A stretch of DNA of 64,000 nucleotides from Roseibium aggregatum (GTDB lineage Bacteria > Pseudomonadota > Alphaproteobacteria > Rhizobiales > Stappiaceae), in assembly GCF_014692675.1 (NCBI RefSeq), contig NZ_JABFCZ010000024.1, positions 1-64,000 on the forward strand. Direction: 5' to 3'. The notes below the pieces were generated by a model. The model was not told the origin of the DNA, did no database searches, and saw only the letters and a program-made list of their open reading frames with translations. Below, piece after piece: positions 34,451 through 43,213 of this stretch. The position numbers and the translations under genes were made by a program. Numbering within the stretch: position 1 is the stretch's first letter; the number at the start of each line of letters is the position of its first letter.

Positions 34451-35377
34451 ATGGCGGACCTGAACAAAATCACTGTCCTCGGCGCGGGCCTCATGGGCCA
34501 CGGCATTGCCCTGACCTTTGCCCGCGCCGGCCACGACGTCCGGGTCTACGACCCGTTCGCCGAAAGCCTTGCCACCTTGCATGATCGTGTCCGGGCAAGT
34601 CTGGAAGCGCTCGGCTGCGGCGCGGATGAGACCGATGCCGCGCTTGCACACGTCAGGGCGGTTCCCGACCTCGCAGACAGCGTCGGCGATGCGGACGTGG
34701 TCTTTGAGGCAGCGCCGGAAAAACCGGACCTGAAACGTCAGTTGTTCAGGGAAGTCGAACAGGCAGCGCCCGAAACCTGCCTGTTCGCCTCCAACACCTC
34801 CGTCATCCCGATCACGACCATCATGCAGGATCTGGAAGACAAGACGCGCGCTGTCGGAACCCATTGGTGGAACCCGCCGCACATGATCCCGCTGGTGGAA
34901 GTGATCCGGACTAAATGGACCTCCGGCGAGGCCTTTCAGGCAATCTACGATCTGCTTGCGACCGTCGGCAAGACGCCGGTCAAGGTGGAAAAGGACGTTC
35001 CGGGCTTCATCGGCAACCGGCTCCAGCACGCCCTGTGGCGCGAAGCGGTCAACCTCGTCGAAAAAGGCATTTGCTCGGCGGAAGCTGTCGACACCGTCGT
35101 CAAGTCGAGCTTCGGCCGCCGCCTTGCCGTCCTCGGGCCGCTGGAAAATGCGGACCTGGTCGGCACGGACCTGACCCTTGATATTCACGAGAACGTTCTC
35201 TTCGACCTCGACGATCGGGGCGAACCGTCTCCCTACCTGCGCAAGCTGGTGCATGACGGAAAACTGGGCATGAAATCCGGCGAAGGATTTCGCCGATGGA
35301 AGCCGGAAGAAGCGGATCAGATCCGCCGCCGGGTCGCTGTGCATCTGAGGAGGCTTGAGACGATTATCGACGACTAG
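34451..35377 (+). CDS. 3-hydroxyacyl-CoA dehydrogenase-family NAD enzyme
   Basis: A 308-residue two-domain dehydrogenase. The N-terminal Rossmann motif is VLGAGLMGHGIALTFARAG (residues about 8-26), followed by FASNTSVIPIT, the catalytic histidine in VGTHWWNPP (about 140) and the C-terminal dimer domain with PGFIGNRLQHALWREA. Besides acyl-CoA substrates, this family includes L-carnitine and L-gulonate dehydrogenases that act on free hydroxy acids. With a BKACE gene in the same operon it is a good candidate for making the beta-keto acid that BKACE cleaves, as in carnitine breakdown; the substrate here is not known. A longer frame upstream lies inside the SDR gene. Confidence 0.88.
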   Translation: MADLNKITVLGAGLMGHGIALTFARAGHDVRVYDPFAESLATLHDRVRASLEALGCGADETDAALAHVRAVPDLADSVGDADVVFEAAPEKPDLKRQLFREVEQAAPETCLFASNTSVIPITTIMQDLEDKTRAVGTHWWNPPHMIPLVEVIRTKWTSGEAFQAIYDLLATVGKTPVKVEKDVPGFIGNRLQHALWREAVNLVEKGICSAEAVDTVVKSSFGRRLAVLGPLENADLVGTDLTLDIHENVLFDLDDRGEPSPYLRKLVHDGKLGMKSGEGFRRWKPEEADQIRRRVAVHLRRLETIIDD

Positions 35378-35418
35378 CGGTCCTTCAGGGACCAGCGCAT
35401 CTTCTGGGAGGAAAAACG

Positions 35419-36705
35419 ATGACGCTGTTCGATAGCAAGAACCAGATTTCACGCAGGAAGCTTCTGGCAGGCGCCGCCGTCGGCCTTGCCGCCCCGGCGA
35501 TCCTGTACCGGACCCGCGCCTACGCGGCCAATCCGGTCATCAAGGTCGGCCACGTCAGCCCCAAGACCGGCCCGCTCGCGGGCTTCGGTGAGGCGGACGA
35601 ATATGTGATCGCGCAGATCCAGAGGCTCTTCAATGCCGGCCTGCAGAACAACGGCAAGACCTATACGATCGAAATCATCACCAAGGACTCGCAATCCAAT
35701 CCGAACCGGGCTGCGGAAGTGGCGGCCGAGCTGATCCTCGGCGAAGAGGTGGACATTCTCGTCGGCGACTCCACACCGGACACCACCAACCCGGTGGCCG
35801 ACCAGGCGGAAGTCAACGAAGTTCCCTGCATCACCACCAACTGCCCGTGGCAGCCCTATTTCTTCGGCCGCAACGGCGATCCGGCCAAGGGCTTCGAATA
35901 TACCTATCACTTCTTCTGGGGTCTGGAGGACGTGATCGCCGCCTTCCTCGACCTGTGGGGTTCGAGCGGCGCTGACAAGAAGATCGCCGGCCTGTTCCCG
36001 AACGACGCCGACGGCAATGCCTGGGGCGATCCGAAACTCGGCCTGCCGCCCGCACTTGCCAAGGCCGGTTATACGCTGACCGACCCGGGCCGCTACCAGC
36101 CCCTGTCGGACGATTTCACCTCGCAGATTTCGGCCTTCAAGGAAGCCGGCTGCGAAATCGTCACCGGCAACATGATCCCGCCGGACTTCGCAAACTTCTG
36201 GTCCCAAGCGGCGCAACAGGGCTTCAAGCCTAAGGTGGTCACCATCGGCAAGGCGCTGCTGTTCCCGTCGGTGATTGAATCTCTCGGCGACCGTGGTGAT
36301 GGCCTGAGCTCGGAAATCTGGTGGACACCGAACCACCCGTTCCCGTCCTCGCTCACCGGCGAAAGCTCCGCGGATCTCGCCAACGGCTACATGGAAGCGA
36401 CCAACCGCCCCTGGACCCAGCCGATCGGCTTCAAGCATGCGCTGTTCGAAGTCACGGCCGACGTCATCCGCCGCACGGCGGACCTGGACGACCCGCAGTC
36501 GATCCTGGAAGCCATCCGCACGACCGACCTGACCACCGTTGTCGGGCCGGTAAACTGGGCCGTCGGACCGGTCAAGAACGTCACCAAGACGCCGCTTGTC
36601 GCCGGCCAGTGGCAGAAACAGGGCGACAAGTTCGAACTGGTGGTCACGGCCAACAAGCATGCGCCGGAAATCCCGACCACCGGCGAATTCAAGCTGCTGT
36701 CGTAA
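35419..36705 (+). CDS. Tat-exported Liv-type substrate-binding protein, system B
   Basis: A 428-residue periplasmic binding protein. The N-terminus has a twin-arginine signal (SRRKLLAGAAVGLAAPAIL, cut near RAYAAN), after which the type I binding fold begins IKVGHVSPKTGPLAGFGE. Length and the SPKTGPLAGF motif fit binding proteins for aromatic or amide compounds rather than leucine. Tat export implies folding before secretion. It is the first transporter gene of system B and is followed by a hairpin at 36717-36747. Confidence 0.9.
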   Translation: MTLFDSKNQISRRKLLAGAAVGLAAPAILYRTRAYAANPVIKVGHVSPKTGPLAGFGEADEYVIAQIQRLFNAGLQNNGKTYTIEIITKDSQSNPNRAAEVAAELILGEEVDILVGDSTPDTTNPVADQAEVNEVPCITTNCPWQPYFFGRNGDPAKGFEYTYHFFWGLEDVIAAFLDLWGSSGADKKIAGLFPNDADGNAWGDPKLGLPPALAKAGYTLTDPGRYQPLSDDFTSQISAFKEAGCEIVTGNMIPPDFANFWSQAAQQGFKPKVVTIGKALLFPSVIESLGDRGDGLSSEIWWTPNHPFPSSLTGESSADLANGYMEATNRPWTQPIGFKHALFEVTADVIRRTADLDDPQSILEAIRTTDLTTVVGPVNWAVGPVKNVTKTPLVAGQWQKQGDKFELVVTANKHAPEIPTTGEFKLLS

Positions 36706-36716
36706 TAACACCGCTT

Positions 36717-36747
36717 GCCGGGCGGACAGACCGACTGTCCGTCCGGC
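36717..36747 (+). other. Strong hairpin after binding-protein gene, system B
   Basis: GCCGGGCGGACAG (36717-36729) pairs with CTGTCCGTCCGGC (36735-36747) through 13 pairs including one G-U. No T-run follows. It separates the binding-protein gene from the ATPase gene. Confidence 0.7.
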
Positions 36748-36774
36748 TCTATCCGATGCACAGGGTTTCCGATC

Positions 36775-37500
36775 TTGCCACTCCTTGAACTGCAGAACGT
36801 GACCAAGGCTTTCGGCGCCGTCGTCGTGGCCGATGAGCTGAGCTACAGCCTTGCAGAGGGCGAAGCGCTTGGCGTCATCGGCCCGAACGGTGCCGGCAAG
36901 ACATCCATGTTCAACCTGATCACCGGCACCTTCGCCCCGAACAGCGGTTCGCTCCATTTCTGCGGCAAGCCGATCACGACTCTGTCCGCGGCAGACCGCT
37001 GCAGGGCCGGCATCGCCCGGTCATTCCAGATCCCGCAACCGTTTTCCGGCATGACCGTGTTTGAAAACCTGATGGTGGCGGCCACCCATGGCGCACGCGA
37101 CAGTATTTCGAAGGCCAACCGGCATTGCCTCGAGGTATTGGAGAAAACCGGCCTGATAGACCGCGCCAATGCGCCGGCGGGCAGCCTGACCCTGCTTGGT
37201 CGCAAACGTCTGGAACTGGCCCGCGCCCTGTGTGCCCGGCCGAAACTGCTGCTGCTCGATGAAATCGCCGGCGGGTTGACCGAGCATGAATGCCGGGAAC
37301 TGGTCGACACGATCAACGATGTCCGCAAGGAAGGCGTTTCCATCATCTGGATCGAACACATCGTCCATGCGCTTCTGTCCGTGGTCGACCGGCTGATCGT
37401 GATCGATTTCGGCCGAAAGATCGCCGACGGCGATCCCGCAGAAACAATGGCGCTTCAGGAAGTCCGAGAGATCTACATGGGGGTAGATGCGGATGGCTGA
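36775..37500 (+). CDS. Liv-type ABC transporter ATP-binding protein (LivG family), system B
   Basis: About 241 residues. Walker A GPNGAGKTS, a Q-loop region ARSFQIPQPF, signature SLTLLGRKR (a weak form of LSGGQ), Walker B LLLLDEIAGGL and WIEHIVHAL as H-loop. No in-frame ATG is suitably placed. The TTG at 36775, preceded by AGGG, gives MLPLLELQNVTKAFG, which matches the family's start; an upstream frame crosses the hairpin and is unlikely. The degenerate signature and use of Glu then Ile after the Walker B Asp (DEIAGG) are variants seen in some LivG proteins. Confidence 0.88.
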   Translation: MPLLELQNVTKAFGAVVVADELSYSLAEGEALGVIGPNGAGKTSMFNLITGTFAPNSGSLHFCGKPITTLSAADRCRAGIARSFQIPQPFSGMTVFENLMVAATHGARDSISKANRHCLEVLEKTGLIDRANAPAGSLTLLGRKRLELARALCARPKLLLLDEIAGGLTEHECRELVDTINDVRKEGVSIIWIEHIVHALLSVVDRLIVIDFGRKIADGDPAETMALQEVREIYMGVDADG

Positions 37501-38197
37501 CCCGTTTCTGACCGTGAATGACCTGACCGCCTACTACGGCGACTTCCAGGCGCTTTTCGGCATTACCCTTCATGTCGATGCCGGCGAGGTCGTGGCGGTG
37601 ATCGGCGCCAACGGCGCCGGAAAATCGACCTTGATGCGATCCATCACCGGACTTCTGTCCAATGGCCCGGACATGGTTTGCTGGAAAGGCCGGAATATCG
37701 GCCACCTGCGCGCGGACCAGATCGCCCAACTGGGCATTGCCATGGTGCCTGAGGGCCGCCAATTGTTTCCATCCCTATCGGTCGAAGAAAACCTGATCAT
37801 CGGCGGCCAGGCCGGACGGAAAGGACCGTGGAACCTTGAGGAGATCTTCAAGCTTTTCCCGATCCTGGAAGAACGGAGGAAGGTCCCGTCGACCGCGCTG
37901 TCGGGAGGCCAGCAGCAGATGGTTGCCATCGGCCGGGCCCTGATGTCCAACCCGGACATCCTGCTGTTCGACGAGATCAGCCTCGGACTGGCGCCGATCA
38001 TCGTCAAATCGATCTACGAGATCCTGCCTTCCATCATCGGCGGCGGTACCAGCGCGATCATCGTCGAACAGGACATCGCCAAGGCGCTGTCTGTTTCCGA
38101 CCGGATCTACTGCCTGCAGGAAGGCCGTATCGCCCTGGAGGGCCCGGCCGCCACCGTCACCCGCGAAGCCATCAGCGCCGCCTATTTCGGGATCTGA
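37493..38197 (+). CDS. Liv-type ABC transporter ATP-binding protein (LivF family), system B
   Basis: A 234-residue ATPase with Walker A GANGAGKST, signature LSGGQQQ, Walker B ILLFDEISLGLAP and VEQDIA. It overlaps the livG-type gene by eight bases. Two ATGs are possible, 37487 and 37493; the second has GGGGG at the better distance. It partners the LivG-type ATPase in system B. Confidence 0.92.
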   Translation: MADPFLTVNDLTAYYGDFQALFGITLHVDAGEVVAVIGANGAGKSTLMRSITGLLSNGPDMVCWKGRNIGHLRADQIAQLGIAMVPEGRQLFPSLSVEENLIIGGQAGRKGPWNLEEIFKLFPILEERRKVPSTALSGGQQQMVAIGRALMSNPDILLFDEISLGLAPIIVKSIYEILPSIIGGGTSAIIVEQDIAKALSVSDRIYCLQEGRIALEGPAATVTREAISAAYFGI

Positions 38198-38205
38198 GAG
38201 AAGCC

Positions 38206-39072
38206 ATGGACTGGATCAACTCAATCGTTCAAGGCGTGCTGCTCGGCGGGCTCTATGCGCTTTTCGCCGCCGGCCTGTCGCTGATTTTCGGCGTGATGCG
38301 CCTCGTCAACATCGCCCACGGCGATTTCATCGTGTTGGCCGCCTATCTGGGCCTGACCGTCGCCACCACCGTCGGCCTGCATCCGCTCGTTGCCTTGGTC
38401 ATCGTGGTCCCGGTCATGGGTCTCATCGGCTATGTCCTGCAACGCGGGGTGCTCAACCACACCCTGGGCGACGACATCCTGCCGCCGCTGCTGGTCACCT
38501 TCGGCCTCTCTGTCATCCTGCAGAACGGGCTGCTGGAGATTTACAGCGCCGATCCACAGAAGATGAACGCGGGCGCGCTGGAGACCGCCAGCATGAACCT
38601 TGGCGGCAATCTGAATATCGGCTGGCTGCCTCTGCTGATGTTCGCCGTATCGGTCGCGACCATTGCCGGGTTGCAGTGGCTGTTCTACCGCTCCGCGCTC
38701 GGCCGCGCCTTTCGCGCCACGTCGGACAATCAGGACATCGCCCAGCTCATGGGGCTCAACAAGGCCCATGTCTTCGGCCTTGCCATGGCGCTGTCACTGG
38801 CCGTCGTCGGCATAGCGGGCCTGTTCCTCGGCATCCGCACCAGTTTCGACCCTTCCGCCGGTCCCGGACGGCTCATCTTCGGCTTCGAAGCGGTGATCAT
38901 CGGCGGGCTCGGCAATCTGTGGGGTACGCTTGCCGGCGGTATCATTCTCGGCATCAGCCAGAATATCGGCGCCCAACTCAATCCGGGCTGGCAGCTTCTG
39001 GCCGGCCATCTGGCCTTTCTCCTGGTGCTGGCGTTCCGTCCGCGCGGCCTGTTTCCAAGGATCGACGGATGA
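38206..39072 (+). CDS. Liv-type ABC transporter permease (LivH family), system B
   Basis: A 288-residue membrane protein with GGLYALFAAGLSLIFGVMRLVNIAHGDF near the N-terminus, the RATSDNQDIAQLMGLN loop and the FGFEAVIIGGLGNLWGTLAGG segment, all LivH hallmarks. It starts 8 bp after livF and overlaps the LivM-type gene by four bases (ATGA). Confidence 0.94.
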   Translation: MDWINSIVQGVLLGGLYALFAAGLSLIFGVMRLVNIAHGDFIVLAAYLGLTVATTVGLHPLVALVIVVPVMGLIGYVLQRGVLNHTLGDDILPPLLVTFGLSVILQNGLLEIYSADPQKMNAGALETASMNLGGNLNIGWLPLLMFAVSVATIAGLQWLFYRSALGRAFRATSDNQDIAQLMGLNKAHVFGLAMALSLAVVGIAGLFLGIRTSFDPSAGPGRLIFGFEAVIIGGLGNLWGTLAGGIILGISQNIGAQLNPGWQLLAGHLAFLLVLAFRPRGLFPRIDG

Positions 39073-40109
39073 GCGCTGCGACCTACACCATTTCCCGATC
39101 GACACCGGTCAGCCGGGCGGCGGCAGTCGCAGGCCTCATCCTTTGCCTGTTCCTGGCAGCCGCGCCCTGGTGGGCAGGCCGTGCGGACCTCCGGCTCATG
39201 AGCGAGATTTTCCTTTATCTTTCGCTCGCAAGTCTCTGGAACCTCCTGGCCGGATACGCAGGGCTCGTCTCGGTCGGTCAGCAGGCCTTCGTCGGTTTCG
39301 GCGGATACATGCTGTTCGCTTTCACCATGTTCCTGGGCGTATCTCCGCTTCTGGCCATTCCGATTGCCGGTGTTCTTGGGGCGGTCGTCGCCCTACCCGT
39401 CGCCATCCTGATTTTCCGCCTGCGCGGCGCCTATTTCGCCATCGGAACCTGGGTCATCGCCGAGGTTTTCCGGCTGGTCTTCGCGCAGGTGAGCGATCTC
39501 GGCGGCGGGTCGGGCACCAGCCTGCCGATCGACGTGGTCAAGTCCATCGCCGCCAGCCGCTCGGCCCGGGAATCAACCAGCTACTGGCTGGCACTGGGCA
39601 TTGCCGTCCTGGTTATCGCGGTGGCGTTCCTGTTCCTGCGCTCGCGCCAGGGCCTGGCGCTGACGGCGATCCGGGACAATGAACTGGCCGCCAAGAGCCT
39701 CGGCATCGATATCTGGAAGACGAAGCTGGTCGTCTATATCGTGACCGCCGCCCTGACAGCCGCGACCGGGGCACTGATCTTCCTGCAGAAGCTGCGGATT
39801 TCCCCGGACGCGGCCTTTTCAGTCAACGACTGGACCGCCTTCGTGATCTTCATCGTGGTGATCGGCGGGATCGGCACCCTGGAAGGGCCGATCATCGGAA
39901 CCATTATCTTTTTCGCCCTGCGCGAAACCCTTGCCGACCTTGGCACGATCTATCTCCTGGTGCTCGGACTTGTGGCAATCGTCGTCATGTTGCGAGCTCC
40001 GAAAGGCCTCTGGGGCATGCTCCGGGCCAAGGTCGGCATTGAATTTTTCCCGCTGGCACGGCGGGTGGTGAAACCCTCAGAAACCCAGGACGGCCGACAT
40101 GGCAAATAA
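39069..40109 (+). CDS. Liv-type ABC transporter permease (LivM family), system B
   Basis: A 346-residue permease starting MSAATYTISRSTPVSRA at the ATGA overlap with livH; the much longer open frame upstream is out of context inside livH. Hallmarks: SLWNLLAGYAGLVSVGQQAFVGFGGY (about 55-80), RLRGAYFAIGTWVIAEVFRLVF and IGGIGTLEGPIIG. It overlaps the BKACE gene by 11 bases, tying transporter and enzyme into one transcript. Confidence 0.93.
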   Translation: MSAATYTISRSTPVSRAAAVAGLILCLFLAAAPWWAGRADLRLMSEIFLYLSLASLWNLLAGYAGLVSVGQQAFVGFGGYMLFAFTMFLGVSPLLAIPIAGVLGAVVALPVAILIFRLRGAYFAIGTWVIAEVFRLVFAQVSDLGGGSGTSLPIDVVKSIAASRSARESTSYWLALGIAVLVIAVAFLFLRSRQGLALTAIRDNELAAKSLGIDIWKTKLVVYIVTAALTAATGALIFLQKLRISPDAAFSVNDWTAFVIFIVVIGGIGTLEGPIIGTIIFFALRETLADLGTIYLLVLGLVAIVVMLRAPKGLWGMLRAKVGIEFFPLARRVVKPSETQDGRHGK

Positions 40110-41034
40110 GCGTCAAAAGACCATCATCACATGCGCAGTCACCGGAGCGATCCACACGCCGACCATGTCGGACGCCCTGCCCTACACCTATGACGACATC
40201 GCGCAGCAGGCGGTCGCCGCGGCGGAGGCCGGTGCATCGATCCTGCATCTGCATGCCCGCAACAACGAAACCGGCGCGCCGTCCGTCGACCCGGAGGACT
40301 TCAAGCCTTTCCTCGGCCGGATCAAGCAGGCGACCGACGCGGTGGTAAACATCTCCACCGGCGGCTCCCTGACCTTGTCCATTCAGGACCGCATCAGGCC
40401 GGCCGCCACCTTCAGCGCGGAAATGTGCTCCATGAACATGGGGTCGATGAACTTCTCGTTTCATCCGCTCGCCAAGCGTTACGACTCATGGAAGTTCGAT
40501 TGGGAAAAGGACTACGTCGCCAATTCCGACGGCAACATCTTCCGCAATACGTTCAGGGACATCGAGGAAGCTGCAACAACGCTTGCGCCGCACGGCATCA
40601 AGTTCGAGCACGAGTGCTACGACGTGGGCCACCTCTACAATCTAAAGTTCTGCATGGATATCGGCCTTTTCAAGGCGCCGATCTTCATCCAGTTCGTCAT
40701 GGGAATTCTGGGCGGGATCGGCGCCGATATCGACAACCTGCTGTTCATGAAACAGACAGCCGACAAGCTCTTCGGCGACGATTACCGCTGGTCGATTCTG
40801 GCCGCGGGCTCGGCCCAGATCCCCATGGCCACGACCGCCAGCCAGATGGGCGGCAATGTCCGCGTCGGACTGGAGGACAGCCTCTTCATCAGCCGCGGCA
40901 AGCTCGCCGAAAGCAACGCCCAGCAGGTTGCCAAGATCCGCGGCATTGTCGAGGAGCTGGGCTGTGAGATCGCCACACCTGATGAAGCCCGCGAGATCCT
41001 CGACCTGAAAGGTGCGGATCGAACCGCCTTCTAG
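40099..41034 (+). CDS. Beta-keto acid cleavage enzyme (BKACE, DUF849 family)
   Basis: A 311-residue TIM-barrel zinc enzyme that transfers the acyl part of a beta-keto acid to acetyl-CoA, giving acetoacetate (or a related keto acid) and a new CoA ester. The metal pair is in ILHLHARN (His50, His52), with conserved NISTGGS, FEHECYDVGHL, QFVMGILGG and GLEDSLFISRGKLAESNAQ segments. The N-terminal site reads TGAIHTP where the founding lysine-fermentation enzyme has TGAETT, indicating another substrate subgroup. It is the last gene of the operon. Confidence 0.92.
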   Translation: MANKRQKTIITCAVTGAIHTPTMSDALPYTYDDIAQQAVAAAEAGASILHLHARNNETGAPSVDPEDFKPFLGRIKQATDAVVNISTGGSLTLSIQDRIRPAATFSAEMCSMNMGSMNFSFHPLAKRYDSWKFDWEKDYVANSDGNIFRNTFRDIEEAATTLAPHGIKFEHECYDVGHLYNLKFCMDIGLFKAPIFIQFVMGILGGIGADIDNLLFMKQTADKLFGDDYRWSILAAGSAQIPMATTASQMGGNVRVGLEDSLFISRGKLAESNAQQVAKIRGIVEELGCEIATPDEAREILDLKGADRTAF

Positions 41035-41041
41035 CCCTCCA

Positions 41042-41077
41042 CCGCCCGCCATCAAGAACATTTGGCAAAGCGGGCGG
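41042..41077 (+). other. Hairpin at the end of the BKACE operon
   Basis: CCGCCCGC (41042-41049) and GCGGGCGG (41070-41077) pair perfectly 7 bp after the BKACE stop. It lacks a T-run, so it may be a Rho-assisted terminator or 3' stabiliser before the iclR-type gene. Confidence 0.5.
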
Positions 41078-41116
41078 GCATGCTAAGGAGATCGGCGCAA
41101 GAACGATAAAGAAGCG

Positions 41117-41899
41117 ATGACGATGGCTGGCAAGACAAAAGAAACTGAAGATTCCAGATCCGGCGTGCAGGTGATTGCGCGTGCGGTCGCAATCATGCGC
41201 AGCCTGAGAAACGAGAACGACGGTCTCAGCCTCGGTCAGATTGCAGAACGGGTCGGTCTCCCGCGCTCGACCGTTCAGCGGATCGTCGGCGCCTTGCAGG
41301 CAGAACATCTGGTGATCGCCGCCAGCCCGGGCCGCGGGATCCGCCTCGGTCCCGAAATCACGTCACTGGCGGAATCCGCACGCATCGACATGGGCGAGAT
41401 CCTGCGCCCCTATCTGGTGGAACTTGCCAAGGCCACCGGCGAAACGGTGGATCTCGCCGTGCTGCGCGGAAAACGGCTGATCTTTATCGACCAGATCCCC
41501 GGGACCCATCGTCTGCGCACGGTGTCCTTCGTCGGCGAAAGTTTCCCGCTCTTCGATACGGCCAACGGCAAGGCATGCCTCGCTCTTATGGACGAGGGCC
41601 GGATCATGAAACTCATGGCGAGCGAAGCGCCGGACGTTGCCGAGGACCCGAAAAAACTGGAGGCCTTCCTTGCCGAGATCGATGATATCCGCAGCAACCG
41701 GATTGCCTTCGATCGCGATCAGCATACGGACGGCATCTCCGCGGTCGGCGCAGCCTTCGGCGATCGCCAGGGCGAAATCTACGCAGTGTCGATCCCGACC
41801 CCAAGTTCCCGTTTCAATCTGACCGAAACCAAGCTGGTGGCCCAATTGCTGAAAACCCTCGACCAGCTTGCAAGGCTGGAAGTGATCGGAAGAACCTGA
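41117..41899 (+). CDS. IclR-family transcriptional regulator
   Basis: A 260-residue regulator. The winged helix-turn-helix (residues about 15-75) includes LSLGQIAERVGLPRSTVQRIVGALQ. The effector domain shows RPYLVELAKATGETVDLAVLRG and the FPLFDTANGKACLALM signature. It lies between the BKACE operon and the TRAP operon, both on plus, and similar operator-like sequences at the two promoters (32.33 and 42.08 kb) make it the likely common regulator. ATG 41117 and 41123 are both possible starts; neither has a strong ribosome site. Confidence 0.92.
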   Translation: MTMAGKTKETEDSRSGVQVIARAVAIMRSLRNENDGLSLGQIAERVGLPRSTVQRIVGALQAEHLVIAASPGRGIRLGPEITSLAESARIDMGEILRPYLVELAKATGETVDLAVLRGKRLIFIDQIPGTHRLRTVSFVGESFPLFDTANGKACLALMDEGRIMKLMASEAPDVAEDPKKLEAFLAEIDDIRSNRIAFDRDQHTDGISAVGAAFGDRQGEIYAVSIPTPSSRFNLTETKLVAQLLKTLDQLARLEVIGRT

Positions 41900-42052
41900 T
41901 TTTCCAAGGTCGTTTCTGAAGTATCGGGCCTTCATTTCCCGGCTCACGACATGCGTTTTATCGAACGCGTGAACGGAGGCGTGCATGTCATCTTTCCCGG
42001 ATGAAACCACGGAAAAAGCTCGTGTTTTTCCGCATAATTCCAGCAAAACAAA

Positions 42053-42094
42053 TTGACAATTCAAAACGTTCTACGATACGGTACACGTGTATCG
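42053..42094 (+). promoter_or_regulatory. TRAP-operon promoter with overlapping palindrome
   Basis: TTGACA (42053-42058) is followed after 16 bp by GATACG (42075-42080). The palindromic TACACGTGTA (42082-42091), enclosed by GATAC...GTATC, overlaps the -10 and start region, as expected for a repressor site. It resembles AATACATGTGTATC at 32.33 kb. The rest of the 255-bp gap 41,900-42,154 shows nothing I can name except GTGGGAGGAAAAAC as ribosome site of dctP. Confidence 0.6.
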
Positions 42095-42154
42095 CAAATC
42101 AGGTTGAGAACAAAAATAATCGAACCTGACAAACGGCACTGTGGGAGGAAAAAC

Positions 42155-43156
42155 ATGAAACATGCCTTTATCTGCAAAGTGGGGATTGCGCTCGCTGTCG
42201 GCGTCGCCTCGATCGCATCCGCATCTGCAGAAACCCTGAAAGTATCGACCTTTCTGCCGCCGAAACATGCCTTCAACCGCATGCTGACCCAATGGGGGGA
42301 AGAGCTTGCGGAAAAGTCCGGCGGAGAGCTCACCATCAACCTGTTTCCCGCCGGTCAGCTTGGCCCGGCTCCGCGCCAGTATGATCTGGCCGCCTCGGGC
42401 GCTGCCGACATCTCCGTCGTGCTGCATGCCGCCACGCCGGGCCGGTTTCCCATGACCGGGCTTGCGGCCATGCCCCTTTCCTATCCTTCGGAAGGGTCGA
42501 ACAGCGCGGTTTCATCCAAACGGCTCACCGAACTCGCGCCGGAATACCTGGCTGCGGAACATCCGGGCACAAAGATCCTCTGGATGGCGGTCACCCCGCC
42601 GTTGAAGATCAATCTCGCAGACAAGAAGCCGGCTACGCTCGATGACCTCAAGGGTCTGCGCATCCGCTATGCCGGCAAGGTCTTCCAGCAGATGATCGAA
42701 AGCCTCGGCGCTTCCCCCATGCCGGTTCCCCCCGGCGAAGTCTCCGAAGCCATGGCGAAGGGTGTCATCGACGGCGCGACCTTCCCGTTCGAAGCCGTCA
42801 TGGCGTTCGATCTCGGCCAGGTGGTGAAATATTCACTTGAACCGGGAATGGCATCGGCAACTTTCGCCGTGGTCATGAATGAAAACTCCTTCAACGCGTT
42901 GCCTGAGAAGTTCCAGAAGCTCATCATGGAAACGACCGGGCCTGCCCGCGCCGCGGCTTTCGGCGCCATGTGGGACGAAGGTGAAGCCAAGGGCCGCCAG
43001 TATGCGGTTGATCACGGCATCGACATCGTCACTCTCGACGACGGTCAGGTGAAGAAACTGACCGAAATCGTGACACCCATGATCGATGCTTCGATCAATG
43101 CTGTCGATGAATCCGGCAAGCCCGGACGCGCATTCTACGACGCCTACACGAAATAG
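42155..43156 (+). CDS. TRAP transporter solute-binding protein (DctP type)
   Basis: A 333-residue periplasmic protein. The signal peptide spans about 25 residues, ending SIASASA before ETLKVSTFLPPKHAFNRML. The TRAP (DctP) fold is supported by LKGLRIRYAGKVFQQMIESLGASPMPVPPGEVSEAMAKGVIDGA, where the arginine near residue 170 is the usual carboxylate clamp. Substrates of such proteins are mostly organic acids. GGGAGG lies ideally before the ATG at 42155. A terminator-like hairpin follows, so it is probably made in excess over DctQM. Confidence 0.92.
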   Translation: MKHAFICKVGIALAVGVASIASASAETLKVSTFLPPKHAFNRMLTQWGEELAEKSGGELTINLFPAGQLGPAPRQYDLAASGAADISVVLHAATPGRFPMTGLAAMPLSYPSEGSNSAVSSKRLTELAPEYLAAEHPGTKILWMAVTPPLKINLADKKPATLDDLKGLRIRYAGKVFQQMIESLGASPMPVPPGEVSEAMAKGVIDGATFPFEAVMAFDLGQVVKYSLEPGMASATFAVVMNENSFNALPEKFQKLIMETTGPARAAAFGAMWDEGEAKGRQYAVDHGIDIVTLDDGQVKKLTEIVTPMIDASINAVDESGKPGRAFYDAYTK

Positions 43157-43167
43157 GCTCAGCGCAC

Positions 43168-43199
43168 GGGAAGCCGGTTTCCGGCTTCCCCTTTTCTTT
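43168..43199 (+). terminator. Partial terminator between dctP and dctQ genes
   Basis: GGGAAGCCGG (43168-43177) pairs with CCGGCTTCCC (43181-43190) over a TTT loop and is followed by CTTTTCTTT. Because dctQ starts only 15 bp later, this is likely an attenuator that lowers membrane-subunit expression relative to the binding protein. Confidence 0.8.
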
Positions 43200-43213
43200 G
43201 GGCAACAGGTAAT

